Of a DNA stretch of 64,000 bases, positions 21,717-31,798 are shown one piece after another. The notes below the pieces were generated by a model that did no database searches, was not told the origin of the DNA, and saw only the letters and a program-made list of their open reading frames with translations. A program made the translations under genes and the position numbers. The stretch covers positions 620,001 to 684,000 of the forward strand of contig BCKQ01000002.1 in NCBI GenBank assembly GCA_001600695.1. Reading direction: 5' to 3'. Source of the stretch: Ascoidea asiatica (Eukaryota > Ascomycota > Saccharomycetes > Ascoideales > Ascoideaceae). The stretch's first letter is position 1. Each line of letters starts with the position of its first letter.

Positions 21717-22740
21717 TTAAGCTTGTAAAGATGCTATATATTGATTTATTAAATCACCAAAGTAATTTTCTTTTGCAGAATTTAAATTTTTAAAAAAAAA
21801 CTTATTATTTGAATCATTTAATACAGGAAAATTTAATTTCTTAAGAAGTTCTTTAATTTTTTCAACTTTCTGTCTTTTTTTTTTTAAATTTTTATTAATA
21901 TTCTCTAATTTTACATCTTTTGAATCATTAGATTCATTTTCTATATCATCTAATAATGTAATCTCAATTAAAAATCCTCTAAAATTTCCATGAGAAAAAC
22001 AATTAGCTGTTCTTATTATAAATTTAGAAAATTTTTCTGGAGAATTTTCTTCATGAATTACTAATTGATAAGAATTTCCACCTTCTCCTTTTATTGTCTG
22101 TCTTAAAATCCAATTTGAATTTAATCTCTCTACAACAACAGTTTCAATAGGTGTTGTTCCACCATTAGAGCATCCAGATTTTATTAATTGATTATTAATA
22201 ATATCAAAACTTTTTTGTTGTACTAAACTTTCAGATGGTAATATATTACCATTAGTATTACTATTATATGTCATTTCTGATGATAAAGGTGATAAACCTG
22301 AATTATAATTTGTAAAAACCATAAATTTATTATTAATCATAGTTATTGTTTTATTAGAAAGATAACTTAAGGATAATGTATACATGAATTTATTCTGCTG
22401 TTGATTTAAAAATAATTTCAAATTTGTATTTTTGGATGAGTTTGCTAAAGATTGCTCAAGTAGTTGAATTAAAATTGGATTTATTTTAAAGATTCTGAAT
22501 TCAAAATTCCAAGGTCCCAAGACTGTTGGAATTTCATTAGATATTAAATCATGGAAACTAGAAATTGAAGTCAATGATGCATTTTTGATAATTAAAATCC
22601 TAGAAAATTTTACAATAATAATTGTATTATTGAATTGTTAGCGAAAATTTCAATTAAAATAAGAAAATAAATAACTGATAATCATAACTGTATAATTTAA
22701 TATATATCATTTAAAAGTTCTTAACATACGCTGTAACCAT
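21717..22740 (-). CDS. SRB2: Mediator subunit 20 (SRB2), two exons
   Basis: This is Mediator head-module subunit Med20, which pairs with Med18 and contacts RNA polymerase II. I read it as complement(join(21717..22599, 22730..22740)), 297 aa. The large ORF has no usable ATG at its conserved start. An 11-nt first exon, ATGGTTACAGC, ends at a perfect GTATGT donor and splices in frame to give MVTAILIIKNASLTSISS, which matches the Srb2 N-terminus (MGKSAVIFVERATPATLTEL). Family motifs follow: IPTVLGPWNFEFRIFK, WILRQTIKGEGG and GNFRGFLIEI, with a final helix ending QYIASLQA. It is longer than S. cerevisiae Srb2 (210 aa) because of Asn/Ser-rich and Lys-rich insertions. Confidence 0.88.
22600..22729 (-). 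other. Spliceosomal intron in MED20/SRB2
   Basis: On the minus strand the donor is GTATGT (22729-22724), a branch-like GCTAAC lies at 22642-22637, and the acceptor TTTCTAG ends at 22600. Splicing joins an 11-nt exon to exon 2 and restores the conserved Med20 N-terminus. Confidence 0.85.
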
Positions 22741-23088
22741 TGTCAATATATAAGTTTCAATCCATCAAACTCTCTTCAAAAGAATCTATTTTTTATAGAG
22801 GTTTTGATCAAACATCGACTATTGAAAATTTATTGAAATTCAAATTGCATTTTTCATTGCTTAATCTTTTAAAGAACCTTTTATTTTATTAATTCATTGA
22901 AAACAAATATATTTGATATTTAACTTAAGTATGGATGCAGGATTACAGTACGTACCCGGAAAATAACTTTAGGATAATTACGTTTATTGCTATTTTATTG
23001 TACACTGGAAATAAAGAAAAAAAAAATAAAACTGAAATAGAATATAAAACTGAAATAAAATCATGAAAATCATACAAACTTGTCATGC
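22741..23088. other. Intergenic region upstream of MED20
   Basis: This 348-bp AT-rich region contains GTACCCGG (22952-22959), a Reb1-like site about 210 bp upstream of the MED20 start. Nothing else is recognisable. Confidence 0.5.
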
Positions 23089-24516
23089 TCAGCTATTGTT
23101 AAGCTTTGCTAATTGTTTTTTTGAGAATCCAAGAGTGGCACAAGAAGGACAATACCAGGATCCTTTGGGTAACCTGTCTAAATTAACACAATTAACATGG
23201 AACCAACTACCATGGGAACAATAAGGATTATCACAAGCTATCATTTCTCCATAAGCAACTTGTTTACAGAGACAGTATGTTTCATTTTCATTACCATCAG
23301 CAGTTACATCATATTCCTCAACTGCGTTCTTGTTTGAATGTCTATCTTCTTTATCTTCTTCAATTGTCTTCTCGGATTTCATCGAAAGCGATTTCAATGA
23401 ACTTCTCTTATTAGCACCACTAGGAGTTGAAGATCTTTTGGAACGAGAGGATTGATTTGTAGAATCTGGATCGTTTTTATTAGTATCATTGATATTAGGT
23501 GAATTCAAGTTAAGATTAGATGAGGATTTCTTTTTGTTGGTTCTCTTTCTGGATGTAGAAGTAGGAGTTCCAGCTTTCGAATTAGCTAATGAACCGTCAT
23601 TATTAACAAAAGTATATTTTCCTTCACGCTGTTTAGTTTTTTCTTTATCTTTTCCCTTTTCTTTTTCTTTCTCTTTTTCTTTATCTTTTTCTTTCTCTTT
23701 ATCCTTATCTTTGTCCTTTTCTTTATCTTTATCTTTATCCTTTTCTCTATTGGAATTTGTATTTGATCTTCTTTTCTTTGGTGCTGCTCCAGAAGCTGAA
23801 TTTTCTCTTGAATTATCTCTTTTTCTAGATGATTGTTTTATTACAGGTGAGCCTGTTTCATCTTCATTATTTGAATCTTGAGAACCGTTATTAGAAACCT
23901 TTTGTTGTTGGGCTTGTTGAGCAGCTTTTCTAGCAGCTATTGCTTCTCTTCGTGATTCACTTCTTTGAGATTGGACAGATTTCGTTTCGGTAACAAGTTG
24001 CAGATCTTCAACAAATGCAGGATGATTTAATTCACCATATCTAATACTATCAGGGATTTCATTTGCTATAATATTCTCAAAATCTTCATTTATTTTCCCA
24101 ATGGTTTGAACAACACAATCCCCAGCAACAGCTGCTACATGCATCTTTTCTTCCAAAGAGGGTAAAATTTCTCCCAATAAAAAATGTATAGTTTCTAATT
24201 TTGCTGTTCTATTTGAATTGATATTTTGATTATAAGCTTGAAAACTTGGATTACTTTTTGCTTTTGATAAATTTGGTTTAGGCAAGTTTATTAATCGATT
24301 GATATTTTGATTCAAAAGTGGTTGAGAAGTTATACACTTTGCATCAATTTCACTCATTAATGTGAAATATTTGATAAGATCCTTTGGCAAAGCATCTAGA
24401 GAATCCATTATTGAGTTGAGTCCAGAACATTTCTGTTTGGAAAAACTTGGATTTTGCTTAGACTTATCCTTACCAGAATTTAACTTTGAACGACGATCCA
24501 TGATTAAGTCTGACAC
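23089..24516 (-). CDS. PHO23: ING-family PHD protein PHO23 (Rpd3L subunit)
   Basis: This 475-aa nuclear protein is a likely subunit of the Rpd3L histone deacetylase complex that reads H3K4 methylation. The N-terminal ING helices are visible: [22 protein letters not shown] near residue 40 and [20 protein letters not shown] near 117. [15 protein letters not shown] near 187 also matches Pho23. The C-terminal PHD finger (about 410-460) has [20 protein letters not shown], then WFHVNCVNL and GSWYCPSC, with all zinc ligands present. The linker carries a long alternating Lys/Glu/Asp repeat (about 255-295). VAYGEM and the RREA block favour Pho23 over Yng1 or Yng2. A TTACCCGG site lies about 170 bp upstream. 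Confidence 0.9.
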   Translation of the reverse strand: MSDLIMDRRSKLNSGKDKSKQNPSFSKQKCSGLNSIMDSLDALPKDLIKYFTLMSEIDAKCITSQPLLNQNINRLINLPKPNLSKAKSNPSFQAYNQNINSNRTAKLETIHFLLGEILPSLEEKMHVAAVAGDCVVQTIGKINEDFENIIANEIPDSIRYGELNHPAFVEDLQLVTETKSVQSQRSESRREAIAARKAAQQAQQQKVSNNGSQDSNNEDETGSPVIKQSSRKRDNSRENSASGAAPKKRRSNTNSNREKDKDKDKEKDKDKDKEKEKDKEKEKEKEKGKDKEKTKQREGKYTFVNNDGSLANSKAGTPTSTSRKRTNKKKSSSNLNLNSPNINDTNKNDPDSTNQSSRSKRSSTPSGANKRSSLKSLSMKSEKTIEEDKEDRHSNKNAVEEYDVTADGNENETYCLCKQVAYGEMIACDNPYCSHGSWFHVNCVNLDRLPKGSWYCPSCATLGFSKKQLAKLNNS

Positions 24517-25142
24517 TTATCTGTCTAAATGATTTTTATAAATAAAGATAATTTCAATTACCAAAGGTAAAATATTATAAATATGATGAAAAGTTAATGA
24601 AAATAAAATTCATTTTGCTTTTCTGTAGTATTGACAATACTCGTTCTAAAAGAGATTGCTAAATAAGCTTATTATGGGCCAAGGTTACCCGGAAGCATGA
24701 CAGATAGGAGACCCTCAAAAACGGTCTCAAAAAGCCTGTTATGTTTTTAGTGTTTTGAGTTAAACCTCTACAGTGTGCTAAAGGTTATATTAAATGATTA
24801 GAAAAAAATATTGAAAGACTAAACTAAAAGAAGAAAATTGAAATCAGAGAATTAAATAATATGTATATCGAAAAGTAAATGATTGAATAATAAGACAATG
24901 TATAATTAAAATAAGAAATTAGAACATTTGAGCATTGTAAAAAGCTTTCAAATGTTTGGAAAGCAAATTTCTATCTTTGGGCAAAGTGTAATTAGTACAA
25001 ATACATCAAACTATTGATGTTAGAAAAGAATGCACTAATCATTATTTTAAATTTATTGGTATAATGATAAAAACCAATTTTTCTATTTGTTAAGAAGCTT
25101 GAATTTATTTGGACCAGCCGTTCAGCTATATTCTTTTTTAGA
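24517..25142. other. Intergenic region upstream of PHO23
   Basis: This 0.6-kb region has a compact GC-richer segment at 24650-24750, with TTACCCGG (24685-24692) and the near-repeat GGAGACCCTCAAAAACGG/TCTCAAAAAG. The remainder is AT-rich and lies next to the 3' end of the next minus-strand gene. Confidence 0.5.
24685..24692 (+). promoter_or_regulatory. Reb1-like site TTACCCGG
   Basis: An exact match to the TTACCCG core of Reb1 sites, about 170 bp upstream of PHO23. Related TACCCGG sites lie upstream of MED20 (22952-22959) and in the PAB1/RTA1 divergent region (60084-60090). Confidence 0.5.
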
Positions 25143-28100
25143 TTATTTCAAAATAGAATTGTTAGATTCTATCAAAGGGACTCCTTTTGGCGTTGATGGT
25201 GAATTCAAGGAAGCTGGACTTGAAAGTTCTCCAACAGAGCTAGAACTAACATTTTTTTTAATAAATAATTTTCTTTTTGGAGGTGAAAAATCACGTAAAG
25301 ATTCTATCGTAGTTATCTTGAAATTATCTTTTGATATTAAAGGAATAGTATGTAAGCTACTAGATGGAATTGATGAAGTTGATGAGGATAATGCTGCTTT
25401 GGAAGAAAGAGATTTCGAACGCTTTTGTTCACTTAATAGTTTATGTTGTTTGGATGCCATTTTAGACTGTGGATCTAATACAAATGCATATTTGTGCGGC
25501 TGAGGTATTGGCTGATGACCATTAGTATATGACTTAGTGAAATCTAGAGTTGAAGAACATTCATCAAATGATAACGTTCGTTTTGAGTTCAAATTTGCAT
25601 TCATACTAGAAGTTGGATTCACATAAAAAAAACTTGATCCTGCACCAGAAGGATTTGACGTTGGAGCAAATGAATGACCAGTTCCTTTTGTTATAATAGA
25701 ACTTTTCGATTTCTTCAATTTTTTGGGAGATTTAGCAGTTCTGTTTTTGAATCCAGACACAGTCGGACTATTTTCAGACAATTTAATATTATTTGCTTTG
25801 GATATTGTACAGCTCATAGAACGATTAGAATTCTTCAAATGATGTGACAAATTCATTTTAGGCTTTTCAACTTTGACAGGAGATGAATTAATTTTTGATC
25901 TTTGTTTTTGAATATTAAGCTTTGGGGGTTTAAGATCATCCAAATTATCTGTTTTTATAGTCAAATTTTTATGGTTTAATGATGATCTTTTTGATCCACC
26001 TGAATTTGAAGGTTTCTTGTCATTTAACTTATTTTCATCTTTTGAAATTTCTTTATTTGCTTCAAGCGTTTCAGTATTGTCATTCAACCCCATAATTGAA
26101 TTTAATACATCCATGTCAAAATCTTCGGTATCAGGCTTAGTAGCCAATTCAAAATCAAAAATATCTTTTCCAGAATTTGGACTTTTGAGTTTTTTGTTGT
26201 CAAATCCTGATGGAAATGAGCCTTTATCATTGATAGTATTATTTTCTTGAGAGGTTTTATTTTTTATAAGATTGCCTATATCTAGAAATTCAGTATCAGA
26301 CTTTAGAAGAGAAGGATTTAAATTCAAAGCACTCGCAAAACTATTATCACCATTTGATATAGCTGAATTTAATGTAGAAATATTATTATTTAAAGTGGAA
26401 CTTGATAAATTAGTTGGAGAAGAAAAATAGAATACATTTGGGTCAACTCCGGTATTGATAGGATTATCAGTAAAATTAAAACAATCAGTATTTAACTTAT
26501 CTAGTTCTAAGTCAGTTAAACTTAAAAATTGATGAGTAGATTTTTCATCTAGGATATTTTCATTGAACCCTTTTTCAATTGAATTTTTGATAGCATCTTC
26601 CACAGAAAAATTTTCATTCCACAAATTGTGAGAGGAGTCTAAAAAGCTTGAACTTTCCTGTTGATTAGACCCCTTTATGAAAGATTCAAGTAAAGGATCA
26701 AAATCAAGAATTTGATTACCATTCTGTAGATCAAGCACTAGATTCTCATTTTTTGAGAAGTTCTGATCATTAGTTGCAAATTCATTACTTTTATCATCTT
26801 TGATTTTCTGGGTATTATTAGTATCATTTTCTTTTACTTCTTTTATTGTATTTACAGATTCTTCTGTATTTACTAAACTATTACTTAAAGGTGATTTTTG
26901 ATTGACAGTTTTATTTTCTTTTACAACTTTTAAGTTATCTTTTGAGATGGATTTCATATTTTCCTTTTTGGTTGACTTCTTATTTGAACTAGCTGTACCT
27001 GTATTTTCATTAACCTTTTTTATTTTTGTTTTAATTTTGTTATTATTTTTCGGCTTATTTTTATTTTTTATTATCCCATTTTCAGATTTAAAATTCTTAG
27101 GGCTAGGCTTAGCAAAAGGTTCATTGTTAGCATTTTTACTACTTTTACCACTTTTACCATTCGTTTTTATATTTCCATTATCTTTAGAGCTGTTGGAACT
27201 ATTGTTTGAGGAAGAGCTTTTGTTAGAAGTAGAACTGTTGCTACTATTATTGTCATATTTAAGATTCAGAGATGCAGTGGTTTCTAAATTTACAATAGCA
27301 GATGCTGTAATAGCATTGGAGTTCAAGTTTGAATTTACACTTTTAGAAGTATTTGCCGAGTTGAAACTATTGGAAATACTATTTCGACTTATTGTTCTAC
27401 TAACAGGGGTAATTATTTGAGAATTAGTAACAGAATATGGAATTGTAGGAGTTGCAGGTTCTGAATTACCTAAATTCAATTGATTTTGAAAATGACTATT
27501 AATTGAAGATACCGGAGAAGGGATATATCGACTTAAACTTGGAGAGGATTGAGCAGATAATGGTAATTGTGGAGGTGGGGGCATTTGATGGAGATCAGCA
27601 TTATCAAAGAATAATTTTGAATCTTTTGAAATTGTCTGTAAATTTTGACTTGGATTTAACATAGAAAGCGAAGTTTGTTTCTGTTGTTGTTTTTGTTGCT
27701 GTTCCAACTGTTGATGTTGTTGTATCTGCTGTTGTTGTTGTTGCTGCTGCTGCTGTTGAAGCAATATCTGAAATTGTAGTTGCTGCAAGGCTGGATTGTT
27801 TGCTTGATTCTGGAGTTGTCGAAGTTGAAGTTGGTAATTCAATTGTTGCTGTTGTTGTTGTAATAATTGAAATTGAGCTTGTTTTTGTTCCTGAATTGGA
27901 GCCCCCAAGTTGCTGGATGCAAATTGATTTTGTTGATTTTGTTGATTTTGTTGACTTTGTTGGTTTTGTTGACTTTGTTGATTTTGTTGATTTTGAAACT
28001 GTTGTTGCTGTTGTTGTAATAATTCGAGTTGTTTATTTCTGAAAAATTCTTGTTGAAGAATCTGTTGATGCTTTTGCTGTTCACCAATCATTAATAATCT

Positions 28101-28850
28101 TTGATTTATTAATTGAGAGGAATTTTGTGGAGCATTTTTCATTTGAATAAGTTTCAATTGATCTTGAATCAACTGTTGAGTCGTAGATTGATTTGTTTGC
28201 TGAACAACCAAAGGGTTTTGTTGTTGTGCTTGAGATGGTTGTACGGGTTGTTGCGGTTGTTGTTGTTGTTGTATCTGCTGCTGCTGTTGTTGCTGTTGCT
28301 GTAATAAAAAAGCCAAGCCTTGAGGCTGAATTTTATTTATTTGACCATTTTGTGGGGAAATTTCAGAAAGTGAAGGATTATATAAAGAATTGAGAATTTG
28401 ATTTTGTTGTAGTTGAAGCGGAAGTTGGGATAATGAAGATAGTTGTTGAGATTGTTGTTGTTGCAGTTGTTGTTGTTGCTGGGGTAATGGTTGAAATTGT
28501 AATGAATTATTTTGGTTCTGGAGTAAAGAAACAGCAGAAGGATTATTTAATAGTTGAGATAAAGTTTCTTGATTTATAGCGGGATTAATTAATTGAGATT
28601 GAAAAAGATTCTGAGAAAAAAAAGGATTAATCAAATTATTATTTAAAATTTGATTTTGGTTTTGATTTTGATTTTGATTTTGATTTTGATTTTGATTTTG
28701 ATTTTGATTTAAAATTTGGTTTTGATTTTGATTTTGATTTTGAATTGGGATTGGATTCAAATTTAGATTAAATGCAGAAGTTTGATTATTGGATGCAGTT
28801 GGATTGATTAGAGAAGGATTTTGATTAAGTTGCTGAGAATTGAAATTCAT
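25143..28850 (-). CDS. Large Gln/Asn-rich probable transcriptional regulator, unassigned
   Basis: I do not recognise this 1235-aa protein. The first 400 residues are dominated by Q and N: NQ dipeptide repeats, poly-Q tracts and NQQ/SQQ repeats. A Ser/Asn/Lys-rich middle follows. The region at about 730-980 has short acidic-hydrophobic motifs such as SLTDLELDKLNTDCF and DTEDFDMDVLNSIMGL that resemble activation segments. The last 250 residues are basic and less repetitive (IPQPHKYAFVLDP, SLRDFSPPKRKLFIKK) and are probably the conserved part. No KIX, zinc or HMG domain is visible, so MED15 is not supported. The composition suggests a prion-like regulatory protein. Upstream is the longest gene-free stretch of the window, which fits a heavily regulated gene. 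Confidence 0.75.
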   Translation of the reverse strand: MNFNSQQLNQNPSLINPTASNNQTSAFNLNLNPIPIQNQNQNQNQILNQNQNQNQNQNQNQNQNQNQILNNNLINPFFSQNLFQSQLINPAINQETLSQLLNNPSAVSLLQNQNNSLQFQPLPQQQQQLQQQQSQQLSSLSQLPLQLQQNQILNSLYNPSLSEISPQNGQINKIQPQGLAFLLQQQQQQQQQIQQQQQPQQPVQPSQAQQQNPLVVQQTNQSTTQQLIQDQLKLIQMKNAPQNSSQLINQRLLMIGEQQKHQQILQQEFFRNKQLELLQQQQQQFQNQQNQQSQQNQQSQQNQQNQQNQFASSNLGAPIQEQKQAQFQLLQQQQQQLNYQLQLRQLQNQANNPALQQLQFQILLQQQQQQQQQQQIQQHQQLEQQQKQQQKQTSLSMLNPSQNLQTISKDSKLFFDNADLHQMPPPPQLPLSAQSSPSLSRYIPSPVSSINSHFQNQLNLGNSEPATPTIPYSVTNSQIITPVSRTISRNSISNSFNSANTSKSVNSNLNSNAITASAIVNLETTASLNLKYDNNSSNSSTSNKSSSSNNSSNSSKDNGNIKTNGKSGKSSKNANNEPFAKPSPKNFKSENGIIKNKNKPKNNNKIKTKIKKVNENTGTASSNKKSTKKENMKSISKDNLKVVKENKTVNQKSPLSNSLVNTEESVNTIKEVKENDTNNTQKIKDDKSNEFATNDQNFSKNENLVLDLQNGNQILDFDPLLESFIKGSNQQESSSFLDSSHNLWNENFSVEDAIKNSIEKGFNENILDEKSTHQFLSLTDLELDKLNTDCFNFTDNPINTGVDPNVFYFSSPTNLSSSTLNNNISTLNSAISNGDNSFASALNLNPSLLKSDTEFLDIGNLIKNKTSQENNTINDKGSFPSGFDNKKLKSPNSGKDIFDFELATKPDTEDFDMDVLNSIMGLNDNTETLEANKEISKDENKLNDKKPSNSGGSKRSSLNHKNLTIKTDNLDDLKPPKLNIQKQRSKINSSPVKVEKPKMNLSHHLKNSNRSMSCTISKANNIKLSENSPTVSGFKNRTAKSPKKLKKSKSSIITKGTGHSFAPTSNPSGAGSSFFYVNPTSSMNANLNSKRTLSFDECSSTLDFTKSYTNGHQPIPQPHKYAFVLDPQSKMASKQHKLLSEQKRSKSLSSKAALSSSTSSIPSSSLHTIPLISKDNFKITTIESLRDFSPPKRKLFIKKNVSSSSVGELSSPASLNSPSTPKGVPLIESNNSILK

Positions 28851-28930
28851 TTTTTTTTTTTTAATAAAACTTGATTTAAAATGAATTGAACAAAGTGAAA
28901 CTAAAAAATAATTAAAAAGCTAATACTTAT

Positions 28931-28980
28931 AATGATAATGATAATGATAATGATAATGATAATGATAGTGATAATGATAG
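28931..28980 (+). repeat. AATGAT hexamer tandem repeat
   Basis: About eight copies of AATGAT, with one or two G variants, lie about 80 bp upstream of the Q/N-rich gene start. Confidence 0.8.
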
Positions 28981-30460
28981 TTATAGTTATATTGCAAGTT
29001 TGATAAAATTTAGATTAAAATTAAAATAAATTAAAGTTATAAATGAAAAATAATTTCTAAGAATAAGGGAAAAAATAAATAAGTAAAAATAAAAAGGATA
29101 AACGAGTGTGATTATTTTTTTTTTAAATAGATCTAAAAAATTATAAAATTTATATTTATAGTTTTTATTATTATGAATTATAATAGTAAAAAGTAATAAA
29201 GAAATATATTAATTAGAAAATAAATATAATAATTAAAATAATTATAATGGATTTAAAAAATGATTAAAAATAAAACAGATTAAAAAATTATAATATCATA
29301 ATTTAAAAATTTGAAAATTTAGGATAATTAGTTATTTGAATAATTTCTTTTCTTTCTTTTTTTATTAAGTTATTATATTATGATTATAAAGATTATTAAG
29401 ATTATTAAGATTATATTAAAATTATATTAAAATTATATTATATGATTAAATCCCTTTATTAATATTTGTATAAATAAGAATTAAAGAATTTATAAAATTT
29501 CAATTAAAATTTAATAATATTATAAGGATCAAAATTAATAAGTAGTAAAGAAGAAATAAGAGATCAATTTAATTTTTTTAAATAATGTAGTTAAAAATTT
29601 ATAGTATAGTAAATGTGAATACGAGAAATTTTATGAATTAGAGGGAGTCTAATTTTAGTTATTAATAAAGCGAATAAATTAATTTAATTAAATAATTAAT
29701 TAATTTAATGAGATTTTAAAATTGAATTAAAAAAGATGGAATTATAATTTATTTATTTTTATTTGAAATTTATTATTGAAAAAAGAATGAAATTTTAGAT
29801 CTTATTGGTAGTGATATAAATATTAATATTGATAATTATATTAAAATTGGGAATGATTTAATTTGATTTGATTTAATTTAATAAAAAAATAAATCAATAC
29901 TTATTATATTATATGACAGAGTTAAAAAAAAAAAAGTGAATGAGATTTGAAAATATTGGTTGAATTGATAGTTATTTATTAGAAGATCTGATGAGTATTA
30001 GAGGATGCGGTTATTTTAAAATTATTGGATAGATTTTGAATCAAAAAAATAGAAATCAAAAAAGTTATGAATTATAAATTAAGAATTATAATTTATGAAA
30101 ATATTCTTTGAAATAATTGATTTATTATATTTGATTTATGATGAATCTTGATATATTTATGTTTCTTTAGATATTAAAAAAAAATGATAATTGTTGTCGG
30201 CGCTTATATTTTTAAAGATTAATGATACAGTTGAATCAATAAAAGTGAAATTATTGTTGATGTGATTATCTTAAAGAAGGTATTTGAAATAATAAATTAC
30301 TATTTGAGTACTTGATTCTTTATCTGATTTATTATTTCTTTAAAATATTTTAAATAATAAAAGAAATATTAATATTGATTATAATTATTGTACAAGAGAA
30401 AAAAAAGGTAAGACCCAGTTTTGAATGATTGATCCTTTTGGAATTGAATTTGATTTTGAA

Positions 30461-30496
30461 TTTGATATTTGATATTTGATATTTGATATTTGATAT
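30461..30496 (+). repeat. GATATTT heptamer tandem repeat, second locus
   Basis: Five tandem copies of the unit also seen at 18991-19031, followed by scattered single copies up to 30550. Confidence 0.7.
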
Positions 30497-30789
30497 CTTG
30501 TTTTGATATCAGGTCTTGATTGATATTTAATATTTGATATTCAATATTTTATAATCAAAGCTTGTTTCTCATATGAAAGAAAACAAAAATTAAATAAAAT
30601 TAACTAAAGAATTAAACCAAATTACAAGGAAATAAAAAGAAAACAATGAAAAAAACAGAAAATAAAAAGCAATTTCTAAAGAAAACAGGAAGATAAAAGA
30701 AATACGTAACCATACAAATGGCAAATAACCAAATAACATATGAACTGCAGAGAAGTTCTACCATAGTAATAGTAGTAGTAATAGTAATG

Positions 30790-31240
30790 GTAATAGAATA
30801 GTGCCAGTGCCATACAGAACAACTCCCTGCCAGTTCAAACTGCCGGAGGGTGTGCTACTGCACTACCGTACCACCCAGCAGTGCGACCGTACTATTATTG
30901 CTTCCAGCACCTCCTCCTCCACCGTTATCCCGGAACTGCTAAATATAAACCAGTCTCTGCCCACGCATCGGCGGCGGGTCACGGTGGGTCACGGCGCAGC
31001 ACGGCGCAACACAGTGGACTACACTCGGCTGCCAGCTTATTCCCAACCCACATCCAGCATTCATACTTCTTTGGAGAAACCTATTGAAGCACGTGATGAG
31101 CCATGCTCACACTTCAGCACCTGATTATAATGTGGCGAATTGATTATTACCCTGATGATTTACAAATCTCTCGCATGAGACTACCGTGCTTTTGGCTTCT
31201 TGCACCACACGTGGCTATCTCAACCAAAACAACCAAACCA
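30790..31240. promoter_or_regulatory. GC-rich island with GGGTCACGG repeats and two E-boxes
   Basis: GGGTCACGG occurs at 30976-30984 and 30986-30994, followed by CAGCACGGCGCAACAC. CACGTG boxes lie at 31090-31095 (followed by AT, giving ATCACGTG on the minus strand, a Cbf1-type match) and 31208-31213. TATAAA-like AAATATAAACC lies near 30940. Two overlapping ORFs of 107 and 68 codons show no protein-like conservation I can recognise. A promoter island is my preferred reading. Confidence 0.45.
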
Positions 31241-31790
31241 TAACCTTAGTGCCACAAAATGAATTTTTGTTATCTGTGATCTATGGAGAAAACTTTTAAT
31301 TATCTACCGTATTAAAAAAAGTAAAAGTAAATGGGGGCACACCACGAAGCCCGTGCATTTCCGTGGGAAATACTTCTGCTTCTGTTTTTCTTCTATTTTC
31401 TGTATCTTGCAGTAAAACAAACAGTAAAGGTTGAGAAAAACTAGAGTACCAGTCAAGTAACAAGATCACAATGGTCAGGATCAGCTTATTCAAAAGAAAC
31501 CTCCAATATATTCATCAAGTTTATTAAATCATTCAGGTCCTTCATGGTCAACAGGAACTATTATTTTTCTTTTTTCAATTCTCTAATAAAAGTCGTTTCT
31601 AATCAGAAACTTGTATAAATAGTTGTTTCTTTTTCTTCCATATTTTTTTTTAACATTTCATTTTTTTTCTATCATTTTTACTTTTCTATTTCTTTGATAT
31701 ATTAATATTAATAAATTGTTCAAATATAACTTCAACTGGGTCATAAACCATATAAAAAAGTGTAGAGAAGCTTTTCAGATACTGTATGTG

Positions 31791-31798
31791 TTAGGGCT
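31791..31798 (-). promoter_or_regulatory. Tbf1-like site (AGCCCTAA on the minus strand)
   Basis: TTAGGGCT at the edge of the second GC-richer island matches the ARCCCTAA consensus of Tbf1. It lies about 790 bp upstream of the yapsin-like gene. A further ATTGG/TATATA combination lies at about 31996-32015. Confidence 0.35.

Noticed and set aside
27839-28087. ORFs opposite the Q/N-rich gene with INKINK and VDFVDF repeats
   Set aside because: They are shadow frames of CAA/AAT repeats in the real gene.
30801-31124. 107-codon ORF in the GC-rich island
   Set aside because: GC-rich DNA has few stops. Overlapping frames are also open, composition is unlike local genes, and no domain is recognisable.
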